DNA of 64,000 nt, taken from positions 26,015,748-26,079,747 of the forward strand of contig CM119265.1 in assembly GCA_051294375.1 (NCBI GenBank). Direction: 5' to 3'. Below are positions 12,737 through 22,466 of the stretch, piece by piece. Numbering within the stretch: the stretch's first letter is position 1; each line of letters begins with the position of its first letter. The position numbers and the translations under genes were made by a program. The stretch is from Paraspadella gotoi. Its lineage: Eukaryota; Chaetognatha. Under the pieces are notes generated by a model. That model was not told where the DNA came from. It made no database searches and saw only the letters and a program-made list of their open reading frames with translations.

Positions 12737-13572
12737 TTTTAAAAAACTCGTCTTTCCTCCCTTCCTCACTCATCTCCTCCTCTTTTCTCAAACTTCCCTT
12801 CCTTCACGACTCGCCCCCCTCAACCCGCCCCTATAAACCTGACCTACCCTTATAAACCTCCGNNNNNNNNNNNNNNNNNNNNNNNNNCGCAGGATCTCAA
12901 GCGGGTCGCGGACGCGGGTCAAGCGGCCATCCACTCCATCAACCCTCGCCGCGACTACACCATCGGACCGGCGACGCAAGTCTTGTATCCGGCGTCGGGG
13001 GCGGCTGACGATTGGGTCAAAGTCGACGCCGACATCAAATACTCGTTGAGAAAATGATTGATTTAAATTTGATTGATTGATTTACTGAGCGATCCACTCG
13101 GTGTCGTGATTGATTGAAAAAAGATTGATCGATTTTTATACTGACTGAAACCAATGATTAATTAGATGAATAATTAAAATGATTAATTGATCGGCTGAGT
13201 GAAAATTTGACCTTTTTTTTAAGGGTTAGGTTGATTAATTAAACAAGTGATAGATTTATCAAAAAATATTAAAAGTAATTGTCTTTATTATCTATCAAAT
13301 CAAATATAGATTATAGATTAATGATTGATTGATTGATAAAACTTTTCATCATCTTCATCCTTAATTGTTTTATTATTCATTAATTAATTGATTGATTGAT
13401 TGATTGATAAATCCCCCGATCATCTTCTTCTCTCCCCAGCTACGTCTTCGAACTTCCCCCTTCCTCCTCCGCCTTTTCCGGTCTCGGCGGATTCGCCGCT
13501 TCGCCCAACACGATCGTCCCCGTGGGGAAAGAGATGCTGGCCGCCGTCAAGGCCATGGTGCGGGCCATGTGA
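8319..13572 (+). CDS. Secreted M14 metallocarboxypeptidase, B-like (gapped gene model)
   Basis: A zinc exopeptidase removing C-terminal residues, made as a secreted proenzyme. Exons: 8319-8628 (signal peptide, start of propeptide), 9435 to about 9538, before 10059 to 10146, 10373-10581 (linker with Asp run, then FAPVEEIDNYLR), before 10983 to 11175, 11914/11915-12075, 12893-13044 and 13440-13572 (stop TGA). The HAREW motif gives zinc His (11115-11117) and Glu (11124-11126); the third zinc His is in SFHSFGQ (12004-12006). LYPASGAADDW has the Tyr equivalent to bovine CPA Tyr248 and an Asp (13007-13009) where CPA has Ile255, suggesting preference for basic residues. YVFELPP holds the catalytic Glu (13450-13452). 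About 75 residues with the NPDG, RMWRK and DPNRN motifs are missing between 11175 and 11914 although no N occurs there. Start chosen at MTTTFKRRLIFLSTF, a good signal peptide. Confidence 0.88.
8629..9434 (+). other. Carboxypeptidase intron 1
   Basis: Begins GTAAGT and ends in a C/T tract with TCAG. The first 250 bases are A-rich purine sequence. No other signal is seen. Confidence 0.75.
9607..9669 (+). repeat. (GA)n microsatellite in carboxypeptidase intron 2
   Basis: Pure GA dinucleotides followed by unique sequence and then a 33-base match (9726-9758) to 5740-5772, which abuts an N gap. Confidence 0.9.
9759..10058. other. Assembly gap, 300 N
   Basis: Hides the start of carboxypeptidase exon 3, which probably encodes 10-20 propeptide residues. 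Confidence 1.
10776..10982. other. Assembly gap, 207 N
   Basis: Hides the start of the exon carrying HAREW, including the mature enzyme's first conserved residues. Confidence 1.
11176..11913 (+). other. Carboxypeptidase intron lacking expected exons
   Basis: Starts GTGGGTAGAG and passes directly into (GA)n (11180-11231). The remainder is AT-rich and has stops in all frames. I searched it for NPDG, RMWRK and DPNRN-like codons and found none. It has no N. Confidence 0.7.
12076..12892 (+). other. Carboxypeptidase intron with inserted dispersed repeat
   Basis: Donor GTGAGT, acceptor CGCAG after a 25-N gap (12863-12887). It contains a dispersed repeat (12150-12655) and an (ATTT)n tract (12656-12740). 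Confidence 0.75.
12150..12655 (+). mobile_element. Dispersed repeat, + copy
   Basis: About 500 bases matching the reverse complement of 17115-17590. Landmarks in order: CCTTTGTATTATT, a CT run with CTCGGTAAGGACAACTGGC, a (CGT)n-rich stretch, AT-rich sequence with ATTAAATTTTATATTTA, then CATATCCATGTTTGCC. No coding capacity. The family is not recognised. Confidence 0.75.
13045..13439 (+). repeat. Last carboxypeptidase intron, ATTG-rich
   Basis: Donor GTTGAG after a phase-2 exon end, acceptor CCCCAG. Scattered GATT/ATTG tetranucleotides as in ChaC introns 2 and 3, most regular at 13320-13408. Confidence 0.8.
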
Positions 13573-13660
13573 AGAGGTGCCAAGGAGAGGTGCCAGGGAG
13601 AGGGGCCAAGGAGAGGGGCCAAGGAGAGGGGCCGGGCGAAGAGGGACCGTGAGAAAAGTC
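13573..13660 (+). repeat. GGAGAGGGGCCAA minisatellite
   Basis: About six imperfect copies of a 12-13 base purine-rich unit (AAGGAGAGGGGCC) begin immediately after the carboxypeptidase stop codon, so the transcript's 3' UTR starts in a G-rich repeat. Degenerate copies continue to about 13740. Confidence 0.8.
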
Positions 13661-14330
13661 GCCTTGGGAAAAGGAGCAGGGAAGAGGAGCCAAGGTTGTG
13701 GGGCATAGGACGATAGAGGTCAGGGAGAGGGGCCATTAGGAGTCGGGACAAGTAGAGGGCACGGTGCAAGACAGGTGAGGAAAGGCCACCGAGCGGGACA
13801 CGCGAGCAGGACTGTCGGAGTTGGTTGGATGCAAAGGGGGACTTGTGGACTTGTGTCGTCCATAGACTTTGAATTAAGGGGACAATTTGGGAGTTTATGA
13901 CGCGGACCAAGTGAGTGGTGATATAATTAATAATAAGTTATTTGAAAAGGGGCAAGTACAGAGGAGTAAAGACTAAAGGAATTTAACAATACACCGAAAA
14001 CCTTATCTCGTTAAATATGTCACAAGACACGTGCAAATAATTACCCTAACATAACTATTCGCTCAAGTTAAAGATTTTCTTTTCATCTTTGACATAAAAT
14101 TTTTTTGTATTTTTTTAATTTGAGAGAATACCATGTTGCTTTATAAACTCAGGATTTGCTATGAACCAAACAAAAAGTGTTGTATAGACTCGCAGCTTTA
14201 GCGGGGAACTATCAAAGAGATTGTCGGAGAAAAATAAATGAATAAATAAATAAAACATTAGCTTCTCAAGATTTCATTTAAATTTACGAATTAGTAGTAG
14301 TAGAGAGTAAAAGAGAGAGAGAGAGAAAGA
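13661..14330. other. 3' flank of the carboxypeptidase gene
   Basis: G-rich to about 13870 and AT-rich after that. No AATAAA is close to the stop; the nearest clear match is the AATAAATAAATAAATAAA run at 14234-14251. No other gene is seen. Confidence 0.5.
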
Positions 14331-14339
14331 TCTCTCCTA

Positions 14340-14506
14340 TCCGTTCTCCGCTCTCGTCTTGCTCTCGCTCTTCGTCTCCATCTCTCTCGAACCGGCCGAC
14401 TCTAATCTCTCTCATCCACTCTCGATCCTCTCCTCTCATCTCTCGTTCCTCCGTGTGTCTCTCTCGGTCTCTCTTCTCCCTGCTGCTCTCGTCTCTCTCC
14501 TCTTCT

Positions 14507-14572
<66 letters not shown>

Positions 14573-14586
14573 CTCTCTCTCTTCTC

Positions 14587-14619
<33 letters not shown>

Positions 14620-14952
14620 GTCTCTCTCTCCTTCTCTTTTTTTTTCTTCTTTTCCTCTCTTCTCCTTTCTTATGAATTCGGAACCTCTGAATGTTTCTCT
14701 TTTTGGCGCCTGCGCATGTTTTCAATTGTCGTAAACAAAAGGGAAAAGTCGGGCGTTCCTTTTTCTCCGCCGCTTAGGGACGTCTCTCTTCTGTCTCTCT
14801 CTCTCCTCTCTCTCTCTCTCTCCTCGTCTCTCTCGTCTCCTCTCTCTCTCTATCCCGTCCCAAGCGGTTGTTGTTCTTTTTTCTGTTTTTCGAAGGCGCG
14901 AGCAAGGAGAAAAGAACAAAGAAGGCAATTCAAAATGGGTAAGCGGTCAACA
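14340..14952. repeat. Duplicated CT-rich segment, copy 1
   Basis: Shares with 15060-15640 the order: CT tracts, CCTTTCTTATGAA, a unique stretch near GTTTTCA(A)TTGTCGTAAACAAA, more CT tracts, CCAAGCGGTTGTTGTT, and AAGGAGAAAAGAACAAAGAAG. It stops at a 25-N gap (14953-14977). Differences are scattered single-base indels. Confidence 0.8.
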
Positions 14953-14977
14953 NNNNNNNNNNNNNNNNNNNNNNNNN

Positions 14978-15170
14978 TGCGCTCAACGAGACCTCAAGAC
15001 TGAACTAAAAGACTAAAAGACTTTATTTCTTTCCTTCTCCGCGAACTAAAGCTCTTCATCCCCGTTCCCGCCGCCATCTCTCTCCGGCACTTATCTCTCT
15101 CATCCTCTCGTCCTCTCTCTCTCTCTCTTCTCGTGTCTCTCTCGTCTGCTCTTCTCTCTCTCCTCTCTCT

Positions 15171-15237
<67 letters not shown>

Positions 15238-15238
15238 A

Positions 15239-15310
<72 letters not shown>

Positions 15311-15468
15311 CTCTCTCTTTCTTTTCTTTCTTTTTTCCTCCTTTTCCTTTCTTATGAAATTCGGACCTCTGAAATGTTCTCTCTTTTTGCGCCTGCCATG
15401 TTTTCATTGTCGTAAACAAAGGGAAAAAGTCGGCGTTCCTTTTGTCCTGCCGCTAGGGGCCACCTGTG

Positions 15469-15518
<50 letters not shown>

Positions 15519-15690
15519 CTCTCTCTTCTCTCTCTCTCTCTCTATCCCTCCCAAGCGGTTGTTGTTTCTTTTTCTGTTTTTCGAAGGCCAGCAAGGAGAA
15601 AAGAACAAAGAAGGCAATTAAAGATAAGCGCGTTCAACATGAGAAGTCGTATAATTAGCGGCCACCTGAAATTGGACTCTGACACCCTGG

Positions 15691-15742
<52 letters not shown>

Positions 15743-15845
15743 CTCTCTTCTCATCTCTCAGAGAGAAAGAAACTCTTTAGTCGGAGAAGGAAAGAAATAT
15801 AAGTCTTTTAGTCTTTTAGTCTTTAGTCTCGTTTGAGCGCATTCG
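14978..15845. repeat. Duplicated CT-rich segment, copy 2, with inverted ends
   Basis: 15060-15640 is the second copy of the segment above. Its outer ends, 14978-15050 and 15770-15843, are inverted repeats of each other (AGTCTTTTAGTCTTTTAGT and GAGAAGGAAAGAAATA on one side, complements on the other). Confidence 0.75.
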
Positions 15846-15849
15846 TCAC

Positions 15850-15978
15850 TCAGAGGAAAAAGGAAAGGGATGGAGGAAAAAGGAAAAGGATGGACGAAAA
15901 AGGAAAGGGATAGAGGAAAAAGGAAAATGATAGATAAAAAAGAAAAGGGAAGGAGGAAAAAGGAAAGATATGGAGGAA
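15850..15978 (+). repeat. 20-base purine minisatellite
   Basis: About six copies of a 20-base unit of the form GAGGAAAAAGGAAAGGGATG, degrading to A-rich sequence by 16060. Confidence 0.85.
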
Positions 15979-16319
15979 AGGAAAAGTAAAGTAATGAAAG
16001 AAAAAGGAATGTATTAAAAGGAAAATAAAGAAAAAGGAGGAATAAAAAGAAGAAAGAAAAAAAGAGAAATAGAAAATGACTTTTAAAAATGAACCGAGAA
16101 TAAAAAAAAAGGAAATCAAAAGTAGAAAAAAGAAAAAAAAACTTTTCTGGTAACGAAAAATACCAAAAAAATGCCAATCGATTTAATAAAACTCAAATAT
16201 TCATTTTTGAAAATTTATGAGGAAAATGTTTTCCCGGGAACAGTAATAATGGCGGGAAAATGGGAAAGGTTAGATTTTCGTGAAAAATAAAATTCGAAGA
16301 AAAAGATTTGAAGAAGGTA

Positions 16320-16424
16320 AATAATGAACGGTACGACGTCGTCGCCAAACTGACGGACAGACATACCGACCAACCGACCAAAAAGTGACTTATAGAGTTG
16401 CTCCGCGAGTACTAGCGGCGCAAC
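16320..16424 (-). mobile_element. MITE copy, 5'-end fragment
   Basis: The reverse strand begins GTTGCGCCG with a near-palindrome GCTAGTACTCGCGGAG and the GACTTTTTGGTCGG stretch of the family seen at 5140-5485. The other terminal repeat is not found, so it is truncated. Confidence 0.65.
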
Positions 16425-16568
16425 TAAAACACAAAAAAAGAAAGAAATAGAAAATATAAAAAAGAAAAGCCTTGAACACGAGGCCTCGTCGAAGCAACGA
16501 TAAAAATTCGTCTTTGTTCGTCGCGACAAAGTCTCTACGTGGAACTATGGCTAAATGGTTAAATGGCA

Positions 16569-16622
16569 ACGTTGTCGTCGTCTTCGTCGTCGTCTTCGTC
16601 GTCGTCGTCGTCGTCGTCGTCT
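16569..16622. repeat. (CGT)n microsatellite
   Basis: GTCGTCGTC triplets with TTC interruptions. Confidence 0.9.
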
Positions 16623-16734
16623 CCAGCCAAGAAAAAGGCCGACCACTAAAGGCGACAAAAAAGCGACGAAAAAAGAAAAGGAAAATAAATCAGACGTGAA
16701 AAAGCATTTTCGTGATACGAGGGTAAATGGGAAA

Positions 16735-17106
16735 GTGATAGAAATGAGAGAAAATGGGTAAGGGAGAAATGGAAAAGAGAGGGAAAATGGGAAAGTGATG
16801 GAAAATAGAGAAAATTAGGAAGGGAGACATGGAAAAGAGATGGAAAATGGGAAAGTGATGGAAAATAGAGAAAATTAGGAAGGGAGACATGGAAAAGAGA
16901 TGGAAAATGGGAAAGTGATGGAAAATAGAGAAAATAAGGAATGGAGAGATGGAAAAGAGATGAAAAATGGAAAAGTGATGGAAAATAGAGAAAATGAGGA
17001 AGGGAGAGATGGAAAAGAGATGAAAAATGGAAAAGTGATGGAAAATAGAGAAAATGGGAAAGGGAGAGATGGAAAAGAGATGGAAAATGGGAAAGTGATG
17101 GAAAAT
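16735..17106 (+). repeat. 60-base minisatellite
   Basis: Six copies of exactly 60 bases (GGAAAATAGAGAAAAT... then AAGGGAGA.ATGGAAAAG and AGTGATG) in perfect register, with one to four substitutions per copy and no indels. The period is a multiple of three, so an open frame runs through, rich in Glu, Lys, Asn and Gly, but nothing suggests it is translated. Confidence 0.95.
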
Positions 17107-17114
17107 AAATAAAA

Positions 17115-17450
17115 TATTAAGGGAAAGATAGAAACTAGAATGTTTATAATGTTTAAAAGGAGAAGTTTTGGCAAACATGGATAATGTAAAATGGTTTGAT
17201 GTAAGCATGCCTTAACCCGCCTTTAAAATTTTTGTTCAATATCATATGAATAATTCAAGATTACTTGCTTAACTATATTAGACTAAGTTGCATTAAATTT
17301 AAAAATAAATATAAAAATTTAATATATTTCACAATATATTAGATTTAATTATAATAAACTCATTCATTTGTGTGATTCAAGAAACATTCAAAACTTAATT
17401 TGATATTTTAAGAGAAGAAAAGTAATGCGACGACGAAAAAAACAAGAGAA

Positions 17451-17487
<37 letters not shown>

Positions 17488-17590
17488 TAGCCAGTTGTCC
17501 TTACCGAGAGAGAGAAAAATGATTTGTAATAATACAAAGGAATACGATTGACAGCAAAACAGACGACTCTATAATAGATTACAAACGCGC
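17115..17590 (-). mobile_element. Dispersed repeat, - copy
   Basis: Reverse-complement relative of 12150-12655, with its own (CGA)n block at 17452-17488. Confidence 0.75.
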
Positions 17591-17904
17591 ACATAATTCC
17601 GAATATACGCATTCTATTGTCGACCGAATCCATCGGCTGGAAACAACAACAACGAGAGGGAATTCTCAGGCACGTCCATCGGGACTGAATCCCGTCTTCC
17701 GTGACCCGTTGAGGATCCTCGCTAGGATTTTTTGTCCCGATGCTTTTAGCTTCTTTTTGTTTTTGACTCTTGGTATCAGCGCTTGGAGATTTTAAAAGTA
17801 GCATTATGTCTTAAAGATTTCCTTTAAAAGCTTTAGTCCCTTAAGCTACTTTGTTTTTGAGACGAAAACTTCGACTTTGTTGCCCTTTAGAGTTTGACGC
17901 AAAC
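17591..17904. other. Unannotated spacer
   Basis: Unique sequence with no clear gene. A conserved-looking frame or RNA is not seen. Confidence 0.4.
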
Positions 17905-18115
17905 AGAGCAACTCAATAAGTCACTTTTCGGTCGGTCTGTCGGTCGGTTCGTCGGTCCGTCCATCGGTCTGTCCCACTTACTTTAAAAATGCCTATAATT
18001 TACCTATAGTTGATGATTGTTCATTTGTTAAGACAGAAAAAAACAAAAAATCGAAGTTTCTGATAGCGCATGTCATGTCATGTAATGTTATGTCATGTCA
18101 CGAGAAAAACTCGTT
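17905..18115 (+). mobile_element. MITE copy, partial
   Basis: Matches the family from AGCAACTCAATAAGTCACTT through the CGGT-rich block, CCCACTTAC, AAAAATGC.TATAATTTA, AGACAGAAAAAA and the TCATGTCA repeats. The GTTGCGCCG ends are missing or degraded. Confidence 0.65.
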
Positions 18116-18159
18116 CTTGTTTATTTAAATCAAAGGAAAAACTTATGTTTTTTTTTTTG

Positions 18160-18428
18160 NNNNNNNNNNNNNNNNNNNNNNNNNNNNNNNNNNNNNNNNN
18201 NNNNNNNNNNNNNNNNNNNNNNNNNNNNNNNNNNNNNNNNNNNNNNNNNNNNNNNNNNNNNNNNNNNNNNNNNNNNNNNNNNNNNNNNNNNNNNNNNNNN
18301 NNNNNNNNNNNNNNNNNNNNNNNNNNNNNNNNNNNNNNNNNNNNNNNNNNNNNNNNNNNNNNNNNNNNNNNNNNNNNNNNNNNNNNNNNNNNNNNNNNNN
18401 NNNNNNNNNNNNNNNNNNNNNNNNNNNN
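18160..18428. other. Assembly gap, 269 N
   Basis: Flanked by T-rich and CT-rich sequence, suggesting a low-complexity collapse. Confidence 1.
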
Positions 18429-18766
18429 TCTCTCTCTTGTTCGCCATAATTATCTTTGGGAATTGAGATATCTCCGATCGATTGTTCTCCGCGATGGTTT
18501 TCCATCCTTTTCTGACATCTCAATCAACATTCCTGATATATATTTTTTTTTATCTCGGTTCTTGTTTTTAAGACATTTCAATCGACGTCTTGGAAATTAA
18601 TCATTTTTGACCAATCGCCATCTTTCCCGCCTTTTCAAATTTAACGGAAGCTGGACAATATAGAGTGTTTATAAAATGAATGATTATTCTTATACCTACA
18701 CATGTTGGTTTTATCAAATTTAAAGTAAAACGTGTGAGAATCAAATGTAACTTCATTGTCAGTAAA

Positions 18767-19468
18767 NNNNNNNNNNNNNNNNNNNNNNNNNNNNNNNNNN
18801 NNNNNNNNNNNNNNNNNNNNNNNNNNNNNNNNNNNNNNNNNNNNNNNNNNNNNNNNNNNNNNNNNNNNNNNNNNNNNNNNNNNNNNNNNNNNNNNNNNNN
18901 NNNNNNNNNNNNNNNNNNNNNNNNNNNNNNNNNNNNNNNNNNNNNNNNNNNNNNNNNNNNNNNNNNNNNNNNNNNNNNNNNNNNNNNNNNNNNNNNNNNN
19001 NNNNNNNNNNNNNNNNNNNNNNNNNNNNNNNNNNNNNNNNNNNNNNNNNNNNNNNNNNNNNNNNNNNNNNNNNNNNNNNNNNNNNNNNNNNNNNNNNNNN
19101 NNNNNNNNNNNNNNNNNNNNNNNNNNNNNNNNNNNNNNNNNNNNNNNNNNNNNNNNNNNNNNNNNNNNNNNNNNNNNNNNNNNNNNNNNNNNNNNNNNNN
19201 NNNNNNNNNNNNNNNNNNNNNNNNNNNNNNNNNNNNNNNNNNNNNNNNNNNNNNNNNNNNNNNNNNNNNNNNNNNNNNNNNNNNNNNNNNNNNNNNNNNN
19301 NNNNNNNNNNNNNNNNNNNNNNNNNNNNNNNNNNNNNNNNNNNNNNNNNNNNNNNNNNNNNNNNNNNNNNNNNNNNNNNNNNNNNNNNNNNNNNNNNNNN
19401 NNNNNNNNNNNNNNNNNNNNNNNNNNNNNNNNNNNNNNNNNNNNNNNNNNNNNNNNNNNNNNNNNNNN
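18767..19468. other. Assembly gap, 702 N
   Basis: Its right edge is a (GA)n tract. 18429-18766 between the gaps is unique AT-rich sequence with no recognised gene. Confidence 1.
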
Positions 19469-19779
19469 AGAGAGAGAAAGAGAGAGAGAGAGAGAAAGAG
19501 AGAGAGACGCTCGAATAATTTTGAGCGAGAGAAAATGTGAAAATATGGTGTGAATCGACGCCGTTGCGAGAAATCGAGTGAAACTAAATCTGTGATTCTG
19601 ATTTGTTTGTGAGACAAAACAGAAAAAGAAAAAAGAACAATGAAAAAAAGAAATAACAGCTTGAGCGGTTGTTGTCGTTGTCGTTGTTGCTGTTGTGAGT
19701 TTGACTTCTGGCCCATTGCTGCAAGACAATATCTATCTATACAAATGTATAATTTCTTATTAATAAACGATCTAATAAT

Positions 19780-19990
19780 AATACCAGCCCATTAAGATTC
19801 CCTTCGTGACGTCACTAAACCCGAATTAACTCTCGATTCGTCGGTTCATGAACGAATGACGTGATTGACGCGACCCACAAAAATGAGAAGGCAATGTCAG
19901 AGCCAATTAACCAGAGGTCAAAGGTCACGATCGCGACCTTGGCGCTTTTCTGCTTTGACCACAAGGGACTGGGATCATGAGAGATGACCA
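19780..19990. promoter_or_regulatory. Candidate promoter/enhancer island (CRE, CCAAT, DR1)
   Basis: A perfect palindromic CRE TGACGTCA (19807-19814), a further TGACGTGATTGACG (about 19857-19870), a CCAAT box (19903-19907), and a perfect direct repeat AGGTCA-A-AGGTCA (19915-19927) of the type bound by HNF4 or RXR heterodimers lie within 121 bases. The stretch is free of microsatellite. A minus-strand frame with ATGs at 19716 and 19729 lies just downstream on the reverse strand, but no gene is identified there. Confidence 0.45.
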
Positions 19991-20177
19991 CAGCGATGGG
20001 GAAACTGAGTTGAAGTCAGTGTTGGATCACAGGGATTCGGATATAGAAAAGTTAAACCGACTTGTTTGAATAGAACCACTATTGTTATTATTATTTTTAT
20101 TGTTAAAGCAACATAAATTACACAACCAGAGGCGATGATCTCGCGGGGCAAATTAACTTATTCCATCTTGCGAATAT

Positions 20178-20219
<42 letters not shown>

Positions 20220-20331
20220 TAATTAAAAAAAAAAATATAACACTTGGTTGAAAATTAGTTCTCTCTTTACTGCGAAGATGGGAAATGGAAAAGATGGACA
20301 AAGGCGACAAGCATCTCTCGTCTCTCTCTCT

Positions 20332-20377
<46 letters not shown>

Positions 20378-21540
20378 CTTTGTTCTGTCTGATTGCGCCT
20401 TTCCTTTTTCTCCACACTTTTGGTACTCAGGAAAAGCGTTCCGTCTCTGTCTCTCTCATCTCTCTCTTCATCTCCTCTCTCTCTCTCTCTCTCGTCTTCT
20501 CTTCTCTCTCTCTTTTTTCTTTTCCTCACTTTTATTCTTTCCTTTTCTTCCATCTTCCCGTCTCTTTCACTTTTATTCTTTCCACTTCTTTCCATCTTGC
20601 TCCGGCAATTGCCAAATCCACTCATTCTTCTTCACCCTCGAGAGACAACGACCTTCTTTCCTCCGGACAAAAAAATTGTCTCCCAAATCCGACACTTTGC
20701 CATTTCCTCTCCGGGTCATTGTCCTCACGCTTTCTGCTAAATTAACGCAAATTGCATATTGCACGTGGCTGCGACTGACGTTCCCTTTCGCATGCAACGA
20801 GCGATACTGAAAATCTTTTCCGGCTCAGATGCATCGAAGATTAGATGAATCGGGCTCGAGATTCAGCATTAAACGATTTTCCCGCGAAACTCAATCTGAA
20901 TTTAAGATAAAATTTAAAAGAAAACAAACCCAAACAATTTTGAGAGCGAGTCTTGGATTGAAAACTTGACAGGATCCTCTGACTGAAGAGAAAATTCCTA
21001 CCGTATACTTGTTCTAGAAGGATGGAGGCCTAAAAACAACAATAGCCATTAGCGCCATTAGCCAATTGCCAATAGCCATTAGCCATTCCAGTGATCAAAG
21101 TCAAGGAGTTATTGAATTATGAATATTTTTTACATAATTTTTACCATTGACGAGCAAATTAAAAAAAAATATCATTTTTAATATATTCACGCCGGTTCGC
21201 CTAATCAAACTAAATCAATATAAATATTAATTTTTTCAACATCGAAACATGTGAAAAAATAAACACTAATGAAAATAAAAAACTATAAAAATAAACCTAT
21301 ATTCATGTCGTCCAGCCCTATACTTTAATGCTCCCCCGATCCCTCTTAACATTTTCATGCATCACTCCTTTCCACATCAAACATCACCTTCGCCTCCCCC
21401 CACGCCCGCCCCTTTTTCCGCTTATACACATATCATTCGGCCTTTTTCTCACTTTCTTATCTACATCAATTTAAATCTCGACGGGCCTCAGTTTCGGCGC
21501 CGAAGGTCGTGAGTGTCGAATCCGTGAAGTCAAAACAACC
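19991..21540. other. Spacer, low complexity in part
   Basis: CT microsatellites at 20181-20217 and 20324-20374 and CT-rich sequence to 20600. 20600-20900 is more complex and near-balanced in base composition but without a recognisable frame. 21035-21090 holds AGCCATT repeats. No gene is called. Confidence 0.5.
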
Positions 21541-21561
21541 GAAATAAGAAGGGAACGTTTG

Positions 21562-21565
<4 letters not shown>

Positions 21566-21616
<51 letters not shown>
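21566..21616. repeat. (GA)n microsatellite
   Basis: Pure GA dinucleotides. Confidence 0.95.
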
Positions 21617-21620
<4 letters not shown>

Positions 21621-22399
21621 GAGAGATAAAAACAATGAAATTGATGGGACAAAAAGGAAAACGTAAAAAAGAAGTTTTTTTTTTTTTCGGAAAGTTAAAT
21701 AAAAAGTCAAGTCAAAGGCGAAAAACTATTTTGGAAAAACCGAATAAAAAGATATTCGGTATTGAGAGAATCTTTAGGGGAGTAAAACTGTATAAACACT
21801 TAAGGGACCAATCTTTTTATAGAATTGAAACTTCATCATTTCGCCACTTCATTGATAGGGAAGTCAGGTTCTCTGCGAGTTAATAAAATAGACTATGATT
21901 GAGTATGAAAGAGAATGAAGAGTTTTCCTCTGGTAAAATCTTGTGAGATCGGAGTCCTTTCAAACGACCCATGCCATGCCATGCCATGCCTGTTCAAACT
22001 TTATGGCGAGATAGCGTCATGGCTAATTCATTGAATGCATGCATAAGCTTTTTTTTATTTATTGTACCGATTTCATAAGTCATAGGGTATTAGTTTGAGG
22101 AATCTTAGGTTGTTGAAGCGATATGGTTCGGGCGTAATGAACTTAATTGAGTCTCAAGTCTTAAGTTAAGATGAGGAAGGATTAAAACAGGCGAGCGAAT
22201 GAAAAACGGGTAATCCTTAAAAGAAGGAAAGAAAAAAACCTGAAAAGTGTTTGAGTTTAATATTGGGAGGAAACGGAATCGCATAAGAAAGAACGGAAGT
22301 CGTAAAAGAAGGAAAAACATTAAACGCAAATTATATTCGTAATAAAAAAAACGCGGGAAGAGAGAGAGAGAGAGAGGGAGAAGGGAGAAAAAGAGAGAG

Positions 22400-22434
<35 letters not shown>

Positions 22435-22435
22435 T

Positions 22436-22466
<31 letters not shown>

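Noticed and set aside
16875-17208. Frames through the 60-base minisatellite on both strands
   Set aside because: Open only because the period is a multiple of three; no start context or homology.
19553-19729. Minus-strand start exon MGQKSNSQQQQ with hydrophobic stretch
   Set aside because: It runs into (CT)n and an N gap, with no donor or recognisable mature sequence; too little to call.
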